A stretch of 64,000 nucleotides of DNA from Acidobacteriota bacterium (GCA_003167215.1 PMTV01000057.1:56450-120449), one strand, 5' to 3'; shown: positions 1 to 9,651, numbered from the stretch's first letter. The notes: a model not told the origin generated them from the sequence alone. Numbers and translations: made by a program.

Positions 1-491
1 TCGCGCGCCACGCCACCGCCAGAAATCAGTACCACCAGCACGCGGCTATCCGGCAGAAGCAAAAACCGCAGATGCTCCACCACGCTGCGCGCCAGCGGCG
101 GCGAAATAAAAATTCCCAACCCGCGTGAAACCGCCGCGAGAACGTGGCTCGCGCGCTCCATCACCGCTTCGGGCGTCTGTGCCGCTTCCAACTCTCTGCG
201 AATCCACTGGCGATCTTCCGGGCTGGCCGTAGCCTGCGCCGCTACTTGCTCCACGAAAAAACGGTACGCCGCCGCCGTCGGCACCCGGCCCGCGGAAGTG
301 TGCGGCTGGTAAAGCAGTCCTTCGTCTTCCAGATCGGCCATCACATTGCGCACCGTCGCGGAACTCAGCGGCTCGATGTGCATGCGCGAAATGCTGCGCG
401 ATGACACCGGTTCCCCGGTCTCGATGTATGCGCGCACCACGTCTGTCAGGATCTGTTGATGCCGCTTCTGCTGTAGGATCGTCGGGCTCAT
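1..491 (-). CDS. hrcA: Heat-inducible transcription repressor HrcA (N-terminal part, cut by window edge)
   Basis: HrcA represses dnaK/groE-type chaperone operons by binding CIRCE operators. The visible 163 residues start MSPTILQQKRHQQILTDVV at the ATG at 491 and hold the winged-helix N-terminus: VSSRSISRMHIEPLSSATVR, then NVMADLEDEGLLYQPHTSAG and RVPTAAAYRFFVE, the typical HrcA DNA-binding block. The rest lies left of the window. I see no CIRCE inverted repeat in the 235 bp between this start and the convergent-side neighbour, so autoregulation by CIRCE is not supported here. By family habit grpE and dnaK might follow downstream, but that is outside the window. Family assignment is firm. Confidence 0.93.
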   Translation of the reverse strand, partial: MSPTILQQKRHQQILTDVVRAYIETGEPVSSRSISRMHIEPLSSATVRNVMADLEDEGLLYQPHTSAGRVPTAAAYRFFVEQVAAQATASPEDRQWIRRELEAAQTPEAVMERASHVLAAVSRGLGIFISPPLARSVVEHLRFLLLPDSRVLVVLISGGGVAR

Positions 492-726
492 GGTTTAAAG
501 CAGGTTAACTCCTGGGCCGCCGCCACAGTTTCGTAGCAACCCAACCTTACATTTCAGTTTAGTCGGTGGAGTTGAAAGCGTCAACCGCGCGCAACTCGGG
601 GTTGCGCAAGGTAAGCACATTGAATCGTCCGCGGAAACACTCGATATTTTTGTTGGGTCTGAGCTTCCCTAAAGCTCGTGTCCGGGTTCTTCAACGAAAC
701 CCCCGGCCCTGAACCCCGCGCCGGCT

Positions 727-2850
727 TCACCAAATGCGGCAGCGCAGCGCCTCAGCCCGCACCATCGGCGAATCCGCCTTGCAACCCCACGCCTTTGCAA
801 ACGCAGGCATGTTGGAAACCGGTCCCTTCGTGCGAAACGGTCCCAGCGGATGCGGATTCGTCGCTACCATCACTCGTGCATACTCCGGACGCACGCTTCC
901 CGCCCATATTTGCGCAAATGCTATGAAATATCGCTGCTCGGCAGTGAAACCATCAATCTTTTCCGGCGCAGGTTTCCCCTCAAAAGACTTCTCCATCGCG
1001 GCATACGCAATCGTCAATCCGCCCAAGTCCGCGATGCTCTCGCCTTCTACCAGCTTGCCGTTTTCATGCAGCCCCTTCTCCACTTCAAATTCGTCAAACT
1101 GCTTCGCCACGCAATCTCCCCGCGCTTTAAAATTCGCCAGGTCTTCGGGAGTCCACCAATTTTTCAGATTTCCCTGCGCGTCGAATTTTGCGCCTTCATC
1201 GTCGAATCCGTGCGTCATCTCGTGGCCGATTACCATTCCAATCCCGCCATAGTTCATGGCATCATCGCGATTCGCGTCGTAAAAAGGCGGCTGCAGAATC
1301 CCCGCCGGAAATACGATCTCGTTCATCGACGGGTTGTAATAAGCATTAACCGTCGGCGGAGTCATTCCCCATTCCGTGCGATCCACCGGCTTGCCTATTT
1401 TGGAAAGCTCGCGAGCCACCTCGAACTCCCCGCCGCGAATCACGTTGTCCGCATACGGCCCGCGCTCCACTTTGTACGCTGAATAATCCTTCCATTTATC
1501 CGGATACCCGATTTTGATCATGATGGCATCCAGCTTCACCGCGGCTTGCTTCCGTGTCTCCGGGCTCATCCAGTCAAGCGTCGCCAGATCGTCTCGCAAC
1601 GCCGCTATCAGATTCTTGACCATCACCACTGCCTTGGCCTTCGCTTCCGGCGGGAAATTCTCCTTGACGTAGTACTGCCCCAGTGCCTCGCCTAGCGTTC
1701 CATCCGTCGCTTGCACGCAACGGCGCCAACGCGGCAGCAGTTCCTTCGTCCCCTGCAGCGTCCGCCCATAAAAATCAAAGTTCTCATTCACAAATTTTGA
1801 CGAGAGTCCCGGCGCGGCATCGTGGATCAAGTGCCAGCGCAAATAAACTTTCCAGTCCGCGAGCGGAACCGACGTCAAAGACGCATTCAGCGCCTTGAAA
1901 AACTCGGGTTGACTGACATTCATGCCCGAAACCGGCGGCGCGCCTACTTCGGTAAGAAATTCGGCCCACTCAAAATTCGGAGTCAGCTCCTTAAGCTGCG
2001 CCAAAGTCATCATGTGATAAATGTGCTCCGGGTCGCGTCGCTCCACATTGGTCATGGACGCTTTTGCCAGCGAAGTCTCGATATCCATCACTTTCTTTGC
2101 TTCCGCGACCGCGGTTGCTTCGTCATCGCCCGCCAGCTTGAACATGTTCGTCACGTGTTGCACGTAAGCCGCCCGCAGCGTTACTGATTTCTCGTCGTCC
2201 TTCGTGTAGTAGTCTCGATCCGGCAATCCCAGCCCGCCCTGCCGCGCCCGGGCAATCACTTGCGTGCTGTTTTTGAAATCCTGCTCGGACTCGAAACCGA
2301 AGACCGCTCGCACCCCTTCACGTTGCAGGTGGGCGATTTCCGCCTGCAGTGTCTTCGCATCATTTATGTCCTCGATACGCTTAAGGTCGGGCTGCAGCGG
2401 CTTGATGCCCGCCGTCTCGATGGCAGCCTCGTCCATGCAACTCGCATAAAAATCGCCAATCTTCTGCCAGTTCGAGCCCGGCGCGGCGCTCTTGTCCGCC
2501 GCAGCTTTTTCCAGGATCCCGCGCAACACATTCTCGTTGTCTTCACGAAGTTTATTGAACGTGCCCCACGACGGATAAGCCGCGGGAATCTCATGGCTCT
2601 TCACCCAGCCGCCGTCGGCAAACTGAAAGAAATCATCGCAAGGAGAAACCGAACGATCCAGATTCGCCAGATCGAATCCATGCCCGGTCTGTTCATCCCC
2701 GACGCCGGCCGTGTAGCAGCCTCCTCCCGCGGAACTTTCCGCCGAAATGGTCTCGATATTTTGGCGCGGGTCAGCGCTCTGCGCCGCCAGTCCCAGCGGC
2801 GAAACCATAATCAGAATGCCCAGCAGAACAAACGGAGCGCGTCGAATCAT
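727..2850 (-). CDS. M13 family zinc metallopeptidase (neprilysin/PepO-like), exported
   Basis: Secreted oligopeptidase of the M13 (neprilysin) family, 707 residues, the usual size. An N-terminal signal peptide (MIRRAPFVLLGILIMV, cleavage after a LAAQSA-like site) precedes the helical M13_N domain (about residues 70-470). The catalytic domain carries the zinc motif HEMTH near residue 541 followed by GFDDEG, and the third zinc ligand plus proton donor region GESIADLGG near residue 603. The protein ends in CRIW, matching the conserved C-terminal C-x-x-W of the family. A GAGGG ribosome-binding site lies about 7 nt before the ATG at 2850. It probably degrades small peptides in the periplasm. It stands alone, with no obvious operon partner. 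Confidence 0.96.
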   Translation of the reverse strand: MIRRAPFVLLGILIMVSPLGLAAQSADPRQNIETISAESSAGGGCYTAGVGDEQTGHGFDLANLDRSVSPCDDFFQFADGGWVKSHEIPAAYPSWGTFNKLREDNENVLRGILEKAAADKSAAPGSNWQKIGDFYASCMDEAAIETAGIKPLQPDLKRIEDINDAKTLQAEIAHLQREGVRAVFGFESEQDFKNSTQVIARARQGGLGLPDRDYYTKDDEKSVTLRAAYVQHVTNMFKLAGDDEATAVAEAKKVMDIETSLAKASMTNVERRDPEHIYHMMTLAQLKELTPNFEWAEFLTEVGAPPVSGMNVSQPEFFKALNASLTSVPLADWKVYLRWHLIHDAAPGLSSKFVNENFDFYGRTLQGTKELLPRWRRCVQATDGTLGEALGQYYVKENFPPEAKAKAVVMVKNLIAALRDDLATLDWMSPETRKQAAVKLDAIMIKIGYPDKWKDYSAYKVERGPYADNVIRGGEFEVARELSKIGKPVDRTEWGMTPPTVNAYYNPSMNEIVFPAGILQPPFYDANRDDAMNYGGIGMVIGHEMTHGFDDEGAKFDAQGNLKNWWTPEDLANFKARGDCVAKQFDEFEVEKGLHENGKLVEGESIADLGGLTIAYAAMEKSFEGKPAPEKIDGFTAEQRYFIAFAQIWAGSVRPEYARVMVATNPHPLGPFRTKGPVSNMPAFAKAWGCKADSPMVRAEALRCRIW

Positions 2851-3017
2851 CGAATTCCCTCTTTCATTCGGATTTGAATCTCACACGCCAGTGCGGGAGT
2901 TGAGCCGAAATTCCGTCGGGTGGCAAGAGCGGGCGTGTCGCTGTTCGGATTGTGACCGCACAACCCCGCCAAGTCAACCGCGCCTCAGTGCGTCTCGCCG
3001 GCTAGAGTCTCCCCCGT

Positions 3018-3223
3018 GGAAGGGCGGGGGCTTCAGCCCCGGGGTCCGTCCGTGCATCGACTTGGGGCTTTAGCCCCTGAAGGCCAGCCACCGATATTGC
3101 CGCCACAATCCTCGATCGTAAACTTCGTTCGTTTTGGAAGGGCGGGGCTTCAGTTTACCCTGAGCGTAGCGAAGGGCCCCGCCGTCCGTCCGTGCATCGA
3201 CTTGGGGCTTTAGTCCCTGAAGC
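3018..3223. repeat. Two copies of a GC-rich palindromic repeat (R1, R2) upstream of padR
   Basis: Two adjacent copies of an intergenic repeat occupy most of the 455-bp gap between the M13 peptidase and padR. Copy R1 spans about 3018-3083 and R2 about 3136-3223. They share an exact 30-bp block (3044-3073 and 3184-3213), and each contains palindromes of the type GGGGCTTTAGCCCC and GGCGGGGCTTCAGCCCC. The same palindromes recur at 32546-32602 and 35930-35991. R2 is split by about 25 bp containing CTGAGCGTAGCGAAGGG. No coding potential. Confidence 0.85.
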
Positions 3224-3251
3224 CGGACGAGTTCTGAAAATAAACTTCATA

Positions 3252-3301
3252 TTGACACTCTATAGGAGCTAACCTATTGTCCTACAGATCGTCTATAGGA
3301 G
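3252..3301 (+). promoter_or_regulatory. padR promoter with candidate PadR operator
   Basis: A sigma70-type promoter is visible: TTGACA at 3252-3257, a 17-bp spacer, and TATTGT at 3275-3280. The spacer and -10 contain an inverted repeat ATAGG-N6-CCTAT (3262-3277). The 10-mer TCTATAGGAG occurs twice, at 3259-3268 and again at 3292-3301, where it overlaps the ribosome-binding site 5 nt before padR. The placement suggests autoregulation by the PadR protein, both at promoter melting and at the translation start; that part is inference. Confidence 0.65.
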
Positions 3302-3305
3302 AATC

Positions 3306-3638
3306 ATGACACCAGATCAAACCAATCTCCTCCAGGGCACCCTCGACATGATGATTCTGAAATCTCTGGCCCTGGACCAAATGCACGGCCTCGGCATCTC
3401 CCGCCGCATCGAACAACTCACAAAAGGCACTTTTCACGTCAAGCCCGGCTCCCTCTTCCCCGCTCTCCATCGCATGGAAGAAGAAGGCTGGCTCGTCTCT
3501 TCCTGGGGCGAATCGGAAAATAATCGCCGCGCAAAGTATTACCGATTGACCCGGGCCGGCCGCCGCCAGCTCGAATCCGAAACTCAACGCTGGGGCCGAA
3601 TTTCCTTGGCCATCGCCCGTGCCCTGGAAGCTTCCTAG
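3306..3638 (+). CDS. PadR family transcriptional regulator
   Basis: A 110-residue winged-helix repressor of the PadR family. The N-terminus MTPDQTNLLQGTLDMMILKS and the block HGLGISRRIEQLT, then FHVKPGSLFPALHRMEEEGW and RRAKYYRLTRAGRRQL are the standard PadR signature (recognition helix and wing). It lies 29 bp upstream of a long MacB/FtsX-type permease. The pair padR-permease is a recurrent arrangement in Acidobacteriota, so it most likely controls that transporter; the inducer is unknown. A good promoter and repeated operator-like sites lie directly upstream (3252-3301). Confidence 0.95.
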   Translation: MTPDQTNLLQGTLDMMILKSLALDQMHGLGISRRIEQLTKGTFHVKPGSLFPALHRMEEEGWLVSSWGESENNRRAKYYRLTRAGRRQLESETQRWGRISLAIARALEAS

Positions 3639-3667
3639 GTTCGCGTAGTCAGGAAGGAGCAGAAAGC

Positions 3668-6313
3668 ATGCCCACGCTCTCGCGAATGAAAAACTTCTTC
3701 CGAAATATTTTCGCCAAGCGCCGCAACGACGGTGACCTTGACGACGAAGTGCATTTCTACGTTGACTTGCTTGCGGAGGAAAAGATGCGCGCAGGGATGA
3801 ACCCGGAAGAAGCGCGCCGCACGGCTCGAATCGAGCTAGGCGGCATCGAGCAAGTAAAAGAACAAGTCCGCGAAGTCCGCGCCGGCGCTTGGCTCGACAC
3901 CGTCATCCAGGACCTTCGCTACGGCGCCCGCATGCTCCGCAAGAATCCCGGCTTCACCGCCATCGCCGTCCTCACCCTCGCTCTCGGTATCGGCGCCAAC
4001 ACTGCGATCTTCTCGGTTGTCAGCGCTGTCATCCTTCGTCCTTTGCCCTACGCGAATCCTCAACAACTGATTGTTCTCAGGGAAACGACGCAGAGCGTTG
4101 GACCTCATTCTCCTTCCTATCCTGATTTTCTCGATTGGCGAAAACAGAGCAGAAGTTTCAGCCAAATGGCCGCAATCAACAATCGGGAGTTCAATTTGTC
4201 GGGTGTCGCTCAACCTGAAAATATCAGCGGCTATGTCGTGTCAGCGAATTGTCTCTCGATGTTGGGCGTGCGGCCCTTTCTCGGTCGAGATTTCCTGCCA
4301 TCGGAAGATGCTCCCGGCACTGCCCCCATCGTCCTATTAAGCTACGCTTTGTGGCAGTCCCATTTGGGCGCAGATCCCAGTGCCGTTGGGAAAAGCATCA
4401 CGCTCGACGGCCGAAGTTTCACCATCATCGGCGTCCTTCCTCCAAACATTCGCCTCCTCGAGAAGACAGACATCCTAGCTCCCATCGGCGTCTGGGCCGG
4501 GGACACCGATATGACGGACCGCGGAGACCGCGGAGACATGGATGCTGTCGGCCGGCTCGTTTCAGGTGCTTCCATCAGCCAGGCGCAAGCGGAAATGGAC
4601 ACGATTGCTGCAAATCTGCGAAAAGAATATCCCGCCACAAATAGCGGCGTCGGAATCAGCATGGCATCCCTCCGAGACGAGTTGGTAGGCGACAGTCGCC
4701 CGCCAATCCTCGTACTTTTCGGCGCCGTTGTGTTTGTTCTCCTCATCGCCTGCGTCAACGTCGCCAACTTGTTTCTCGTACGTGGAGCGGCCCGTGCCAG
4801 AGAAATTGCCGTCCGCCAAGCCTGCGGCGCAAGTCGTCAGCGGCTGGTCCGTCAGATGCTCACCGAGAGTTTTCTACTCGCCTTCCTCGGCGGCGGACTA
4901 GGAATTCTTTTCGGAGCGCTCGGAATTGAAGGCCTGCGCCGGTTGGTTTCGATGGACATGCTTCAAGGCGCAATCATCGGAATGGACCGCAGCGTCCTGC
5001 TCTTTAGCGGCGCGATGGTCGTATTCGTTGCCATCGCATTCGGTCTCGTTCCGGCCTGGCAAGCTTCGCAGCCGCACGTCCAGGAAACATTGAAGGACGG
5101 CGGTCGAAGCTCCACAGCCAGCGCCGCGCAGCACCGCCTGCGTGGCGTGTTGGTGATGGCTGAGACAGCGCTCGCGCTCGTGCTCCTGGTAGGCGCGGGC
5201 CTAATGATGAAAAGTATGTATCGTCTGCTGCAAGTGGATCCGGGCTTTCGCCCCGAGCGTGTGCTCACCATGGAAATAAATTTGCGCACCGCGCAGTACT
5301 CCAAACCGGAAGCATCTTCGAATTTCTGGCGCCAGGTTCTCGATAGAGTTCGCGCGTTGCCTGGCGTAGATACCGCGGCGCTCGGGACCGTTCTCCCTCT
5401 GTCAGGCAATCACAATCGGGGTGACATCACAATTGAAGGCTTGCCCACTCCCGACCCGGGAAAGTTTCCGCATCCCGACTTCCACATGGTCTCGCCGAGC
5501 TACATCGACGCGCTCAGCATTCCCCTGCTGCGCGGACGGAATTTCACCGACGCGGACACCGATACAGCTTCACAAGTGGCGCTGATCAACGCCACGATGG
5601 CGCGCCGCTTTTGGCCCAACGAAGACCCCACCGGCAAGCGCTTTCACTTCGGCCATCCCGGATCGACGGAGCCATGGATGGAGATTATCGGCGTCGTGGG
5701 CGACACAAAACTTTACGGCCTGTCCAATCCGTCCCGCCTAGAGCTGTATCTGCCGCTCCAACAAAGTCACCCAAACGATATGTTCCTGGTGCTGCGTTCT
5801 GCGATTGATCCCGCGAGCCTTACTCCGGCCGTGCGTGACGCAGTCGCCAGCATCGACAAAGACCAGCCGGTTTTCAACGTCAATACCATGAAACAGCTGG
5901 TGGACGCTTCCGTCGCGACTCGCCACATCACTCTTGTTCTTCTCGGACTCTTTAGCGGCCTCGCCCTTCTGCTCGCTGCGATTGGAATTTACGGCGTCAT
6001 CTCCTACAGCGTCCAGCAAAGGACCCACGAAATCGGCATTCGCATGGCCCTCGGCGCGCAACGCAGCGACGTTCTCCGCCTCGTCGTCGGTCAAGGTGTG
6101 AAACTCGCTGCGCTCGGAATCGCCATCGGCATTGCCGCAGCCTTCGGGCTCACGCGCTTAATGGCCAGCCTGCTTTTCGGCGTCGGCGCGTATGATCCCG
6201 TCGCATTCGTCACCGCCGCGATAATTCTGCTGCTCGTCGCGATCGCCGCCTGCTACATCCCTGCTCGGCGCGCCATCGCCGTGGACCCCATGGTCGCTCT
6301 GCGTTACGAATGA
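3668..6313 (+). CDS. MacB/FtsX-type ABC transporter permease (acidobacterial orphan permease type)
   Basis: An 881-residue membrane protein with two FtsX domains in one chain. Residues 1-80 form a charged cytoplasmic prefix (DEVHFYVDLLAEEKMRAGM, EARRTARIELGG), seen in the permeases of Acidobacteriota that lack a partner ATPase. A first membrane helix and MacB periplasmic core follow (about 90-330; GIGANTAIFSVVSAVILRPL), then an FtsX unit near 350-470 and a second helix/core from about 500. The C-terminal FtsX unit is near 760-881, with YSVQQRTHEIGIRMALGAQR and the ending PARRAIAVDPMVALRYE. No ATPase gene adjoins. The ribosome-binding site AAGGAG sits 8 nt before the ATG. Substrate unknown; export of a small molecule or mechanotransmission are both possible. 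Confidence 0.95.
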   Translation: MPTLSRMKNFFRNIFAKRRNDGDLDDEVHFYVDLLAEEKMRAGMNPEEARRTARIELGGIEQVKEQVREVRAGAWLDTVIQDLRYGARMLRKNPGFTAIAVLTLALGIGANTAIFSVVSAVILRPLPYANPQQLIVLRETTQSVGPHSPSYPDFLDWRKQSRSFSQMAAINNREFNLSGVAQPENISGYVVSANCLSMLGVRPFLGRDFLPSEDAPGTAPIVLLSYALWQSHLGADPSAVGKSITLDGRSFTIIGVLPPNIRLLEKTDILAPIGVWAGDTDMTDRGDRGDMDAVGRLVSGASISQAQAEMDTIAANLRKEYPATNSGVGISMASLRDELVGDSRPPILVLFGAVVFVLLIACVNVANLFLVRGAARAREIAVRQACGASRQRLVRQMLTESFLLAFLGGGLGILFGALGIEGLRRLVSMDMLQGAIIGMDRSVLLFSGAMVVFVAIAFGLVPAWQASQPHVQETLKDGGRSSTASAAQHRLRGVLVMAETALALVLLVGAGLMMKSMYRLLQVDPGFRPERVLTMEINLRTAQYSKPEASSNFWRQVLDRVRALPGVDTAALGTVLPLSGNHNRGDITIEGLPTPDPGKFPHPDFHMVSPSYIDALSIPLLRGRNFTDADTDTASQVALINATMARRFWPNEDPTGKRFHFGHPGSTEPWMEIIGVVGDTKLYGLSNPSRLELYLPLQQSHPNDMFLVLRSAIDPASLTPAVRDAVASIDKDQPVFNVNTMKQLVDASVATRHITLVLLGLFSGLALLLAAIGIYGVISYSVQQRTHEIGIRMALGAQRSDVLRLVVGQGVKLAALGIAIGIAAAFGLTRLMASLLFGVGAYDPVAFVTAAIILLLVAIAACYIPARRAIAVDPMVALRYE

Positions 6314-6505
6314 TTCTCTGCGGAGCCAGTCGCTTTCGCCCCGCAAACCGAAACCATCCGGGCATCCCCATTCGCTCTGCCACGCACGATGCCGTACTAA
6401 GCGTCGCGGCCGTACCGGTACACAATAAATCACTCCTCGCCCCACATTCTCAATTTACAGTCGCTTCCTACGCATGTAATATTTGGACTAGTCTGTGAGG
6501 TATCT

Positions 6506-7399
6506 ATGAACGCTCATTCGCACCATCTCCGCGCCAGCCGCATCCTCTTATCCGCCGGCTTCCTTTGCGCGCTTTCGATTCCCGCCTTTGCCGGCGACGG
6601 CGCGGCTAAAGCCGCCGCTGCCAACTCGCCCGACGGCAACTCAGCGCAGCCGAAGCCCGCGCGCGAGAAGAAAATCTACACAAATGAAGACGTCGAAACT
6701 CTGGCGCGAAATTATGGAGCCTCCTCGGTCGGCAACGCCGCTCCGGACACTTCGGTTCCGCCCGCGACCACGCGCCCCCTCACGCCGCAAATTCTCGTCA
6801 CGCGAAACGCGCGAACGCCTCTGCCGCCGGAAAAAGATCCCACGTGGTACGCGCAGCAGTACCTTTCGCTGAGCGCGAGAATGGATGACATTGACAACCA
6901 GGTGCAGCAGTTGCGGAATTTTGTCGCGTCCGATGCGGTGCCCGGGGCGGACACGCCGGGCTTGACGGTGGGGTTGAACATTTACGCGCCCTGCGACGGG
7001 ATCACCACGGACGCGCAGATCCAGCTGCTCTTGCAGCAGCGCGCCGAACTCGACGCGCAAGTTTCCGACCTCGAAGGTCGCGCGCAGCTCAACGGCATCG
7101 ACCCTGGAGTCTTGCGCAACGCCGCCGCAATCGCGCCGCGCCCCACAGACATTTCGACGCGCGAAACCTTAAACGCCTTGCAAACCGATCTCGCCGAAAT
7201 TCGCGGCACGGAAATCGCCATGCATCAAGAAGCCGCGGCGCAGAACGTGACGCTGATTCCGGAAACCAGATTCGGTGGAGGTTTTACTGCGGACTACCTG
7301 AAGCAGCTCAACATTCAGCAGACCGCGATCCAGCAGCAAATCGGCGCCGTCTCGGACACCGCGCGCCACGAAGGCCTTTCGCCCAACGCTTTGCCCTAA
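6506..7399 (+). CDS. Secreted hypothetical protein with coiled-coil segments
   Basis: I do not recognise this 297-residue protein. It has a clear signal peptide (RILLSAGFLCALSIPAFA, cleavage before GDG). A low-complexity Ala/Pro region and a conserved-looking segment KKIYTNEDVETLARNYGASS follow, then two helical, glutamine-rich stretches predicted to form coiled coils (ARMDDIDNQVQQLRNFVAS and DAQIQLLLQQRAELDAQVSD). Proteins of this shape with a TNEDV-like motif are common exported proteins in Acidobacteriota without assigned function. A GAGG motif lies 10 nt before the ATG. It is isolated between the permease and a convergent aldehyde dehydrogenase. Confidence 0.8.
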   Translation: MNAHSHHLRASRILLSAGFLCALSIPAFAGDGAAKAAAANSPDGNSAQPKPAREKKIYTNEDVETLARNYGASSVGNAAPDTSVPPATTRPLTPQILVTRNARTPLPPEKDPTWYAQQYLSLSARMDDIDNQVQQLRNFVASDAVPGADTPGLTVGLNIYAPCDGITTDAQIQLLLQQRAELDAQVSDLEGRAQLNGIDPGVLRNAAAIAPRPTDISTRETLNALQTDLAEIRGTEIAMHQEAAAQNVTLIPETRFGGGFTADYLKQLNIQQTAIQQQIGAVSDTARHEGLSPNALP

Positions 7400-7533
7400 C
7401 CGTTCGCGTCTGCGATCTTCAACCTCGAGCATTTCGTCGACATCCAGAGGGTCTTTCCGCACCAATTCGCTTGACCGCGAGATGCATGCGGCCCTTCCAT
7501 CATTAACAGGGACGTTTCGGAACACGTTTGTGT

Positions 7534-9039
7534 TTAGTCGGCGTTGTCGATTTGCGCGCGCTGGAGGCGGTCGGAGTAGTCGATGTAGATGGTCTTCCAC
7601 TCGGAGTAGAAGTCGAGCGCCGCTTCGCCGGATTCGCGATGTCCGTTGCCTGTGTTTTTGATCCCGCCAAAGGGGAGATGCGTCTCGGCCCCAATCGTGG
7701 GCGCGTTGACGTACACAATTCCCGTTTGCAGATCGCGTTGCGCGCGAAACGCGTTGTTCACATTGCGCGTGTAAATCGCAGCGGACAAGCCGTACTGCAC
7801 GCCGTTCGCAATCGCCAGCGCGTCGTCCAGCGTGTCAAACGGGATCACGCTGACCACCGGCCCAAAGATTTCTTCCTGACAAATCCGCATCTTCGCATCG
7901 CAATCGCTGAAAATCGTCGGCTCGTGGAACCACCCTCGCGCCATATCGCCGTCTTGCAATCTGTGCCCGCCCGCTGCCAGCTTCGCGCCTTCGTTCTTCC
8001 CAATCTCGACGTAGCTCATCACCGTCTTCAGTTGCTGTTCGTTGATGCACGGCCCCATGTCGGTCGCGGCATTCAGCCCATTGCCCACGCGCAACGCTTT
8101 CGCGCGCTCCGCAAATTTCGTCACAAACTCGCCGTAAACTTTCTTCTGCACTGCGACGCGGCTCGCCGCCGTACACCTCTGCCCGCTGGTTCCAAACCCG
8201 CCCCAAATCGCGCCGTCCACAGCCAGGTCCAGATTCGCGTCGTCCATCACGATGATGATGTTCTTCCCGCCCATCTCCAGATGGCACTTCTTAAAAGTCG
8301 GCGCGCAAGCCTCGCTGATGATGCGCCCCACTTCCGTTGACCCGGTAAAACTGATCAGTTGCGTCCCTTTGCTTTCCAGAATCGCTTTGCCCACCACCGT
8401 TCCCTTCCCCGACACGATGTTCAACACGCCCGGCGGCAGCCCCGCTTCGGCCAGCACGTGAATCAAGTTGTAGGTCGAAAGCGGAGTGTCTTCCGCCGGC
8501 TTGATCACCACCGTGTTCCCGCAAATCAGCGCAGGCATAATTTTCCACGACGGAATGGCCATGGGAAAATTCCACGGCGTAATAAATCCGTTCACGCCCA
8601 CCGGCGTGCGCACCGACATCGCAAATTTGTTCGGCAACTCCGAAGGAGTGGTCTGCCCAAACTGCCGCCTCCCTTCCCCCGCCATCAAGTACGTCATGTC
8701 GATGGCTTCCTGCACGTCGCCGCGCGTTTCCGCCAGCACTTTGCCCATTTCGCGCGTCATGTCCTGCGCGAAGTCTTCCTTGCGCTCGGTCAGAATTTCC
8801 GCCGCGCGATAGAGAATTTCGCCGCGCTTCGGAGCAGGCGTCAGCCGCCATTTCTCAAACGCATTCGCCGCCGCGTCAATCGCAGCATTCGCGTCTTCCG
8901 CAGACGACGCCGGAAACATCCCCACCAGCTCGTTGGAGTCCGCCGGGTTGCGATTCTCGATCGCCTTCCCGCTCCGCGCCTCCACCCACTCCCCATTGAT
9001 GTAATTCTTAAAAACCTTCGGCATTACAGCCGTAGCCAT
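7534..9039 (-). CDS. NAD(P)-dependent aldehyde dehydrogenase
   Basis: An aldehyde dehydrogenase superfamily enzyme, 501 residues from the chosen ATG at 9039, which has GGAGGG 6 nt upstream; in-frame codons further upstream have no such site. It oxidises an aldehyde to the acid with NAD(P). Visible motifs are [12 protein letters not shown] (cofactor/substrate tunnel), FTGSTEVGR (nucleotide-binding loop), LEMGGKN with the general-base Glu, and [12 protein letters not shown] with the catalytic Cys. Also present are EEIFGPV and the C-terminal [15 protein letters not shown]. This last block resembles semialdehyde dehydrogenases (ketoglutarate-semialdehyde or aminoadipate-semialdehyde types), but I cannot fix the substrate. 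It is monocistronic. Confidence 0.95.
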   Translation of the reverse strand: MATAVMPKVFKNYINGEWVEARSGKAIENRNPADSNELVGMFPASSAEDANAAIDAAANAFEKWRLTPAPKRGEILYRAAEILTERKEDFAQDMTREMGKVLAETRGDVQEAIDMTYLMAGEGRRQFGQTTPSELPNKFAMSVRTPVGVNGFITPWNFPMAIPSWKIMPALICGNTVVIKPAEDTPLSTYNLIHVLAEAGLPPGVLNIVSGKGTVVGKAILESKGTQLISFTGSTEVGRIISEACAPTFKKCHLEMGGKNIIIVMDDANLDLAVDGAIWGGFGTSGQRCTAASRVAVQKKVYGEFVTKFAERAKALRVGNGLNAATDMGPCINEQQLKTVMSYVEIGKNEGAKLAAGGHRLQDGDMARGWFHEPTIFSDCDAKMRICQEEIFGPVVSVIPFDTLDDALAIANGVQYGLSAAIYTRNVNNAFRAQRDLQTGIVYVNAPTIGAETHLPFGGIKNTGNGHRESGEAALDFYSEWKTIYIDYSDRLQRAQIDNAD

Positions 9040-9104
9040 GCGCATCCCTCCGATAATTTGCTGCCGATATTCGATGATTTGCCGGGAGCCCAAGATGCAA
9101 ATCT

Positions 9105-9267
9105 AGAACCGGGTAGAAATGTCGCGGTCGTTTGTTTTGAGTGCGTTACAGCGATTTCTACATATTGGGCAGAACCGGGTAGAAATGTATTGATGCAGAC
9201 CGAACCCTTCGCAAAAACCGCTCTGGGTAAGCCCCCCACGAAGACGGCGGGCAGGCCGGGTAGAAAT
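9105..9267. repeat. Short direct repeats around CCGGGTAGAAAT
   Basis: The 12-mer CCGGGTAGAAAT occurs three times, at 9109-9120, 9175-9186 and 9256-9267. The first two copies extend to an exact 18-bp repeat (AGAACCGGGTAGAAATGT, 9105-9122 and 9171-9188). Spacings are 66 and 81 bp and the intervening sequences are unrelated in length, so this is not a CRISPR array. It lies just upstream of the aldehyde dehydrogenase gene in a gene-poor stretch. Confidence 0.75.
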
Positions 9268-9405
9268 CGGGGAAACCGTTTCCGAGAAGCGCTCGCCTTT
9301 GTCCAGATTGTGCCCAAATTTTCAGACTTCCAAATTTGACTTTTTTGGCGATTTGAGCAAGTCGCGGTTCTTTGTTTTCTGCGAGTTACAGCGTTTCTAA
9401 ATACA
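9120..9405. repeat. Imperfect direct repeat of about 44 bp
   Basis: Two related segments lie in the same orientation at about 9120-9163 and 9359-9402. Both read GTCGCGGT, then TTTGTTTT, then GTTACAGCG followed by TTTCTA. The first copy starts inside the CCGGGTAGAAAT repeat. The whole interval 9040-9640 holds no convincing gene. It looks like a graveyard of small repeats, possibly the scar of an old insertion. Within it an 8-bp inverted repeat GACCGGTA/TACCGGTC (about 9497-9565) encloses a GC-rich, potentially folded segment. Confidence 0.55.
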
Positions 9406-9651
9406 CGAGTTTGGCGATTTAATTCTGCGGTTTTGATAGGCCCCGATGCTGAGATTCTCGGTTCGGCGTGTACATGCGAGGCTGGCAACACGCTAAGACC
9501 GGTAACCTGCCAGGTCCGGGAGGAGCCTTGCGCAGAGACGTGCTGGGGCCTTGGCCTACCGGTCCAACCTGTCCGTCGTCCGTGCTCCATCGTCATAGCT
9601 CCAGAATTACGCTAGCACGAAGATGCGCAGTTTGGGAAGGAATTGCATGCT

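Noticed and set aside
492..726. CIRCE operator upstream of hrcA
   Set aside because: No TTAGCACTC-N9-GAGTGCTAA-like inverted repeat found in the upstream region.
9105..9267. Three CCGGGTAGAAAT copies as a CRISPR array
   Set aside because: Repeats are only 12-18 bp, the spacing differs (66 and 81 bp), flanks are not CRISPR-like and no cas gene is near.
9497..9565. Possible signal recognition particle RNA because of CAGGTCCGGGAGGA in a foldable segment
   Set aside because: The core after the tetraloop lacks the conserved AGCAG side and the flanking helix order does not match small SRP RNA; only the short match and an 8-bp closing helix remain.
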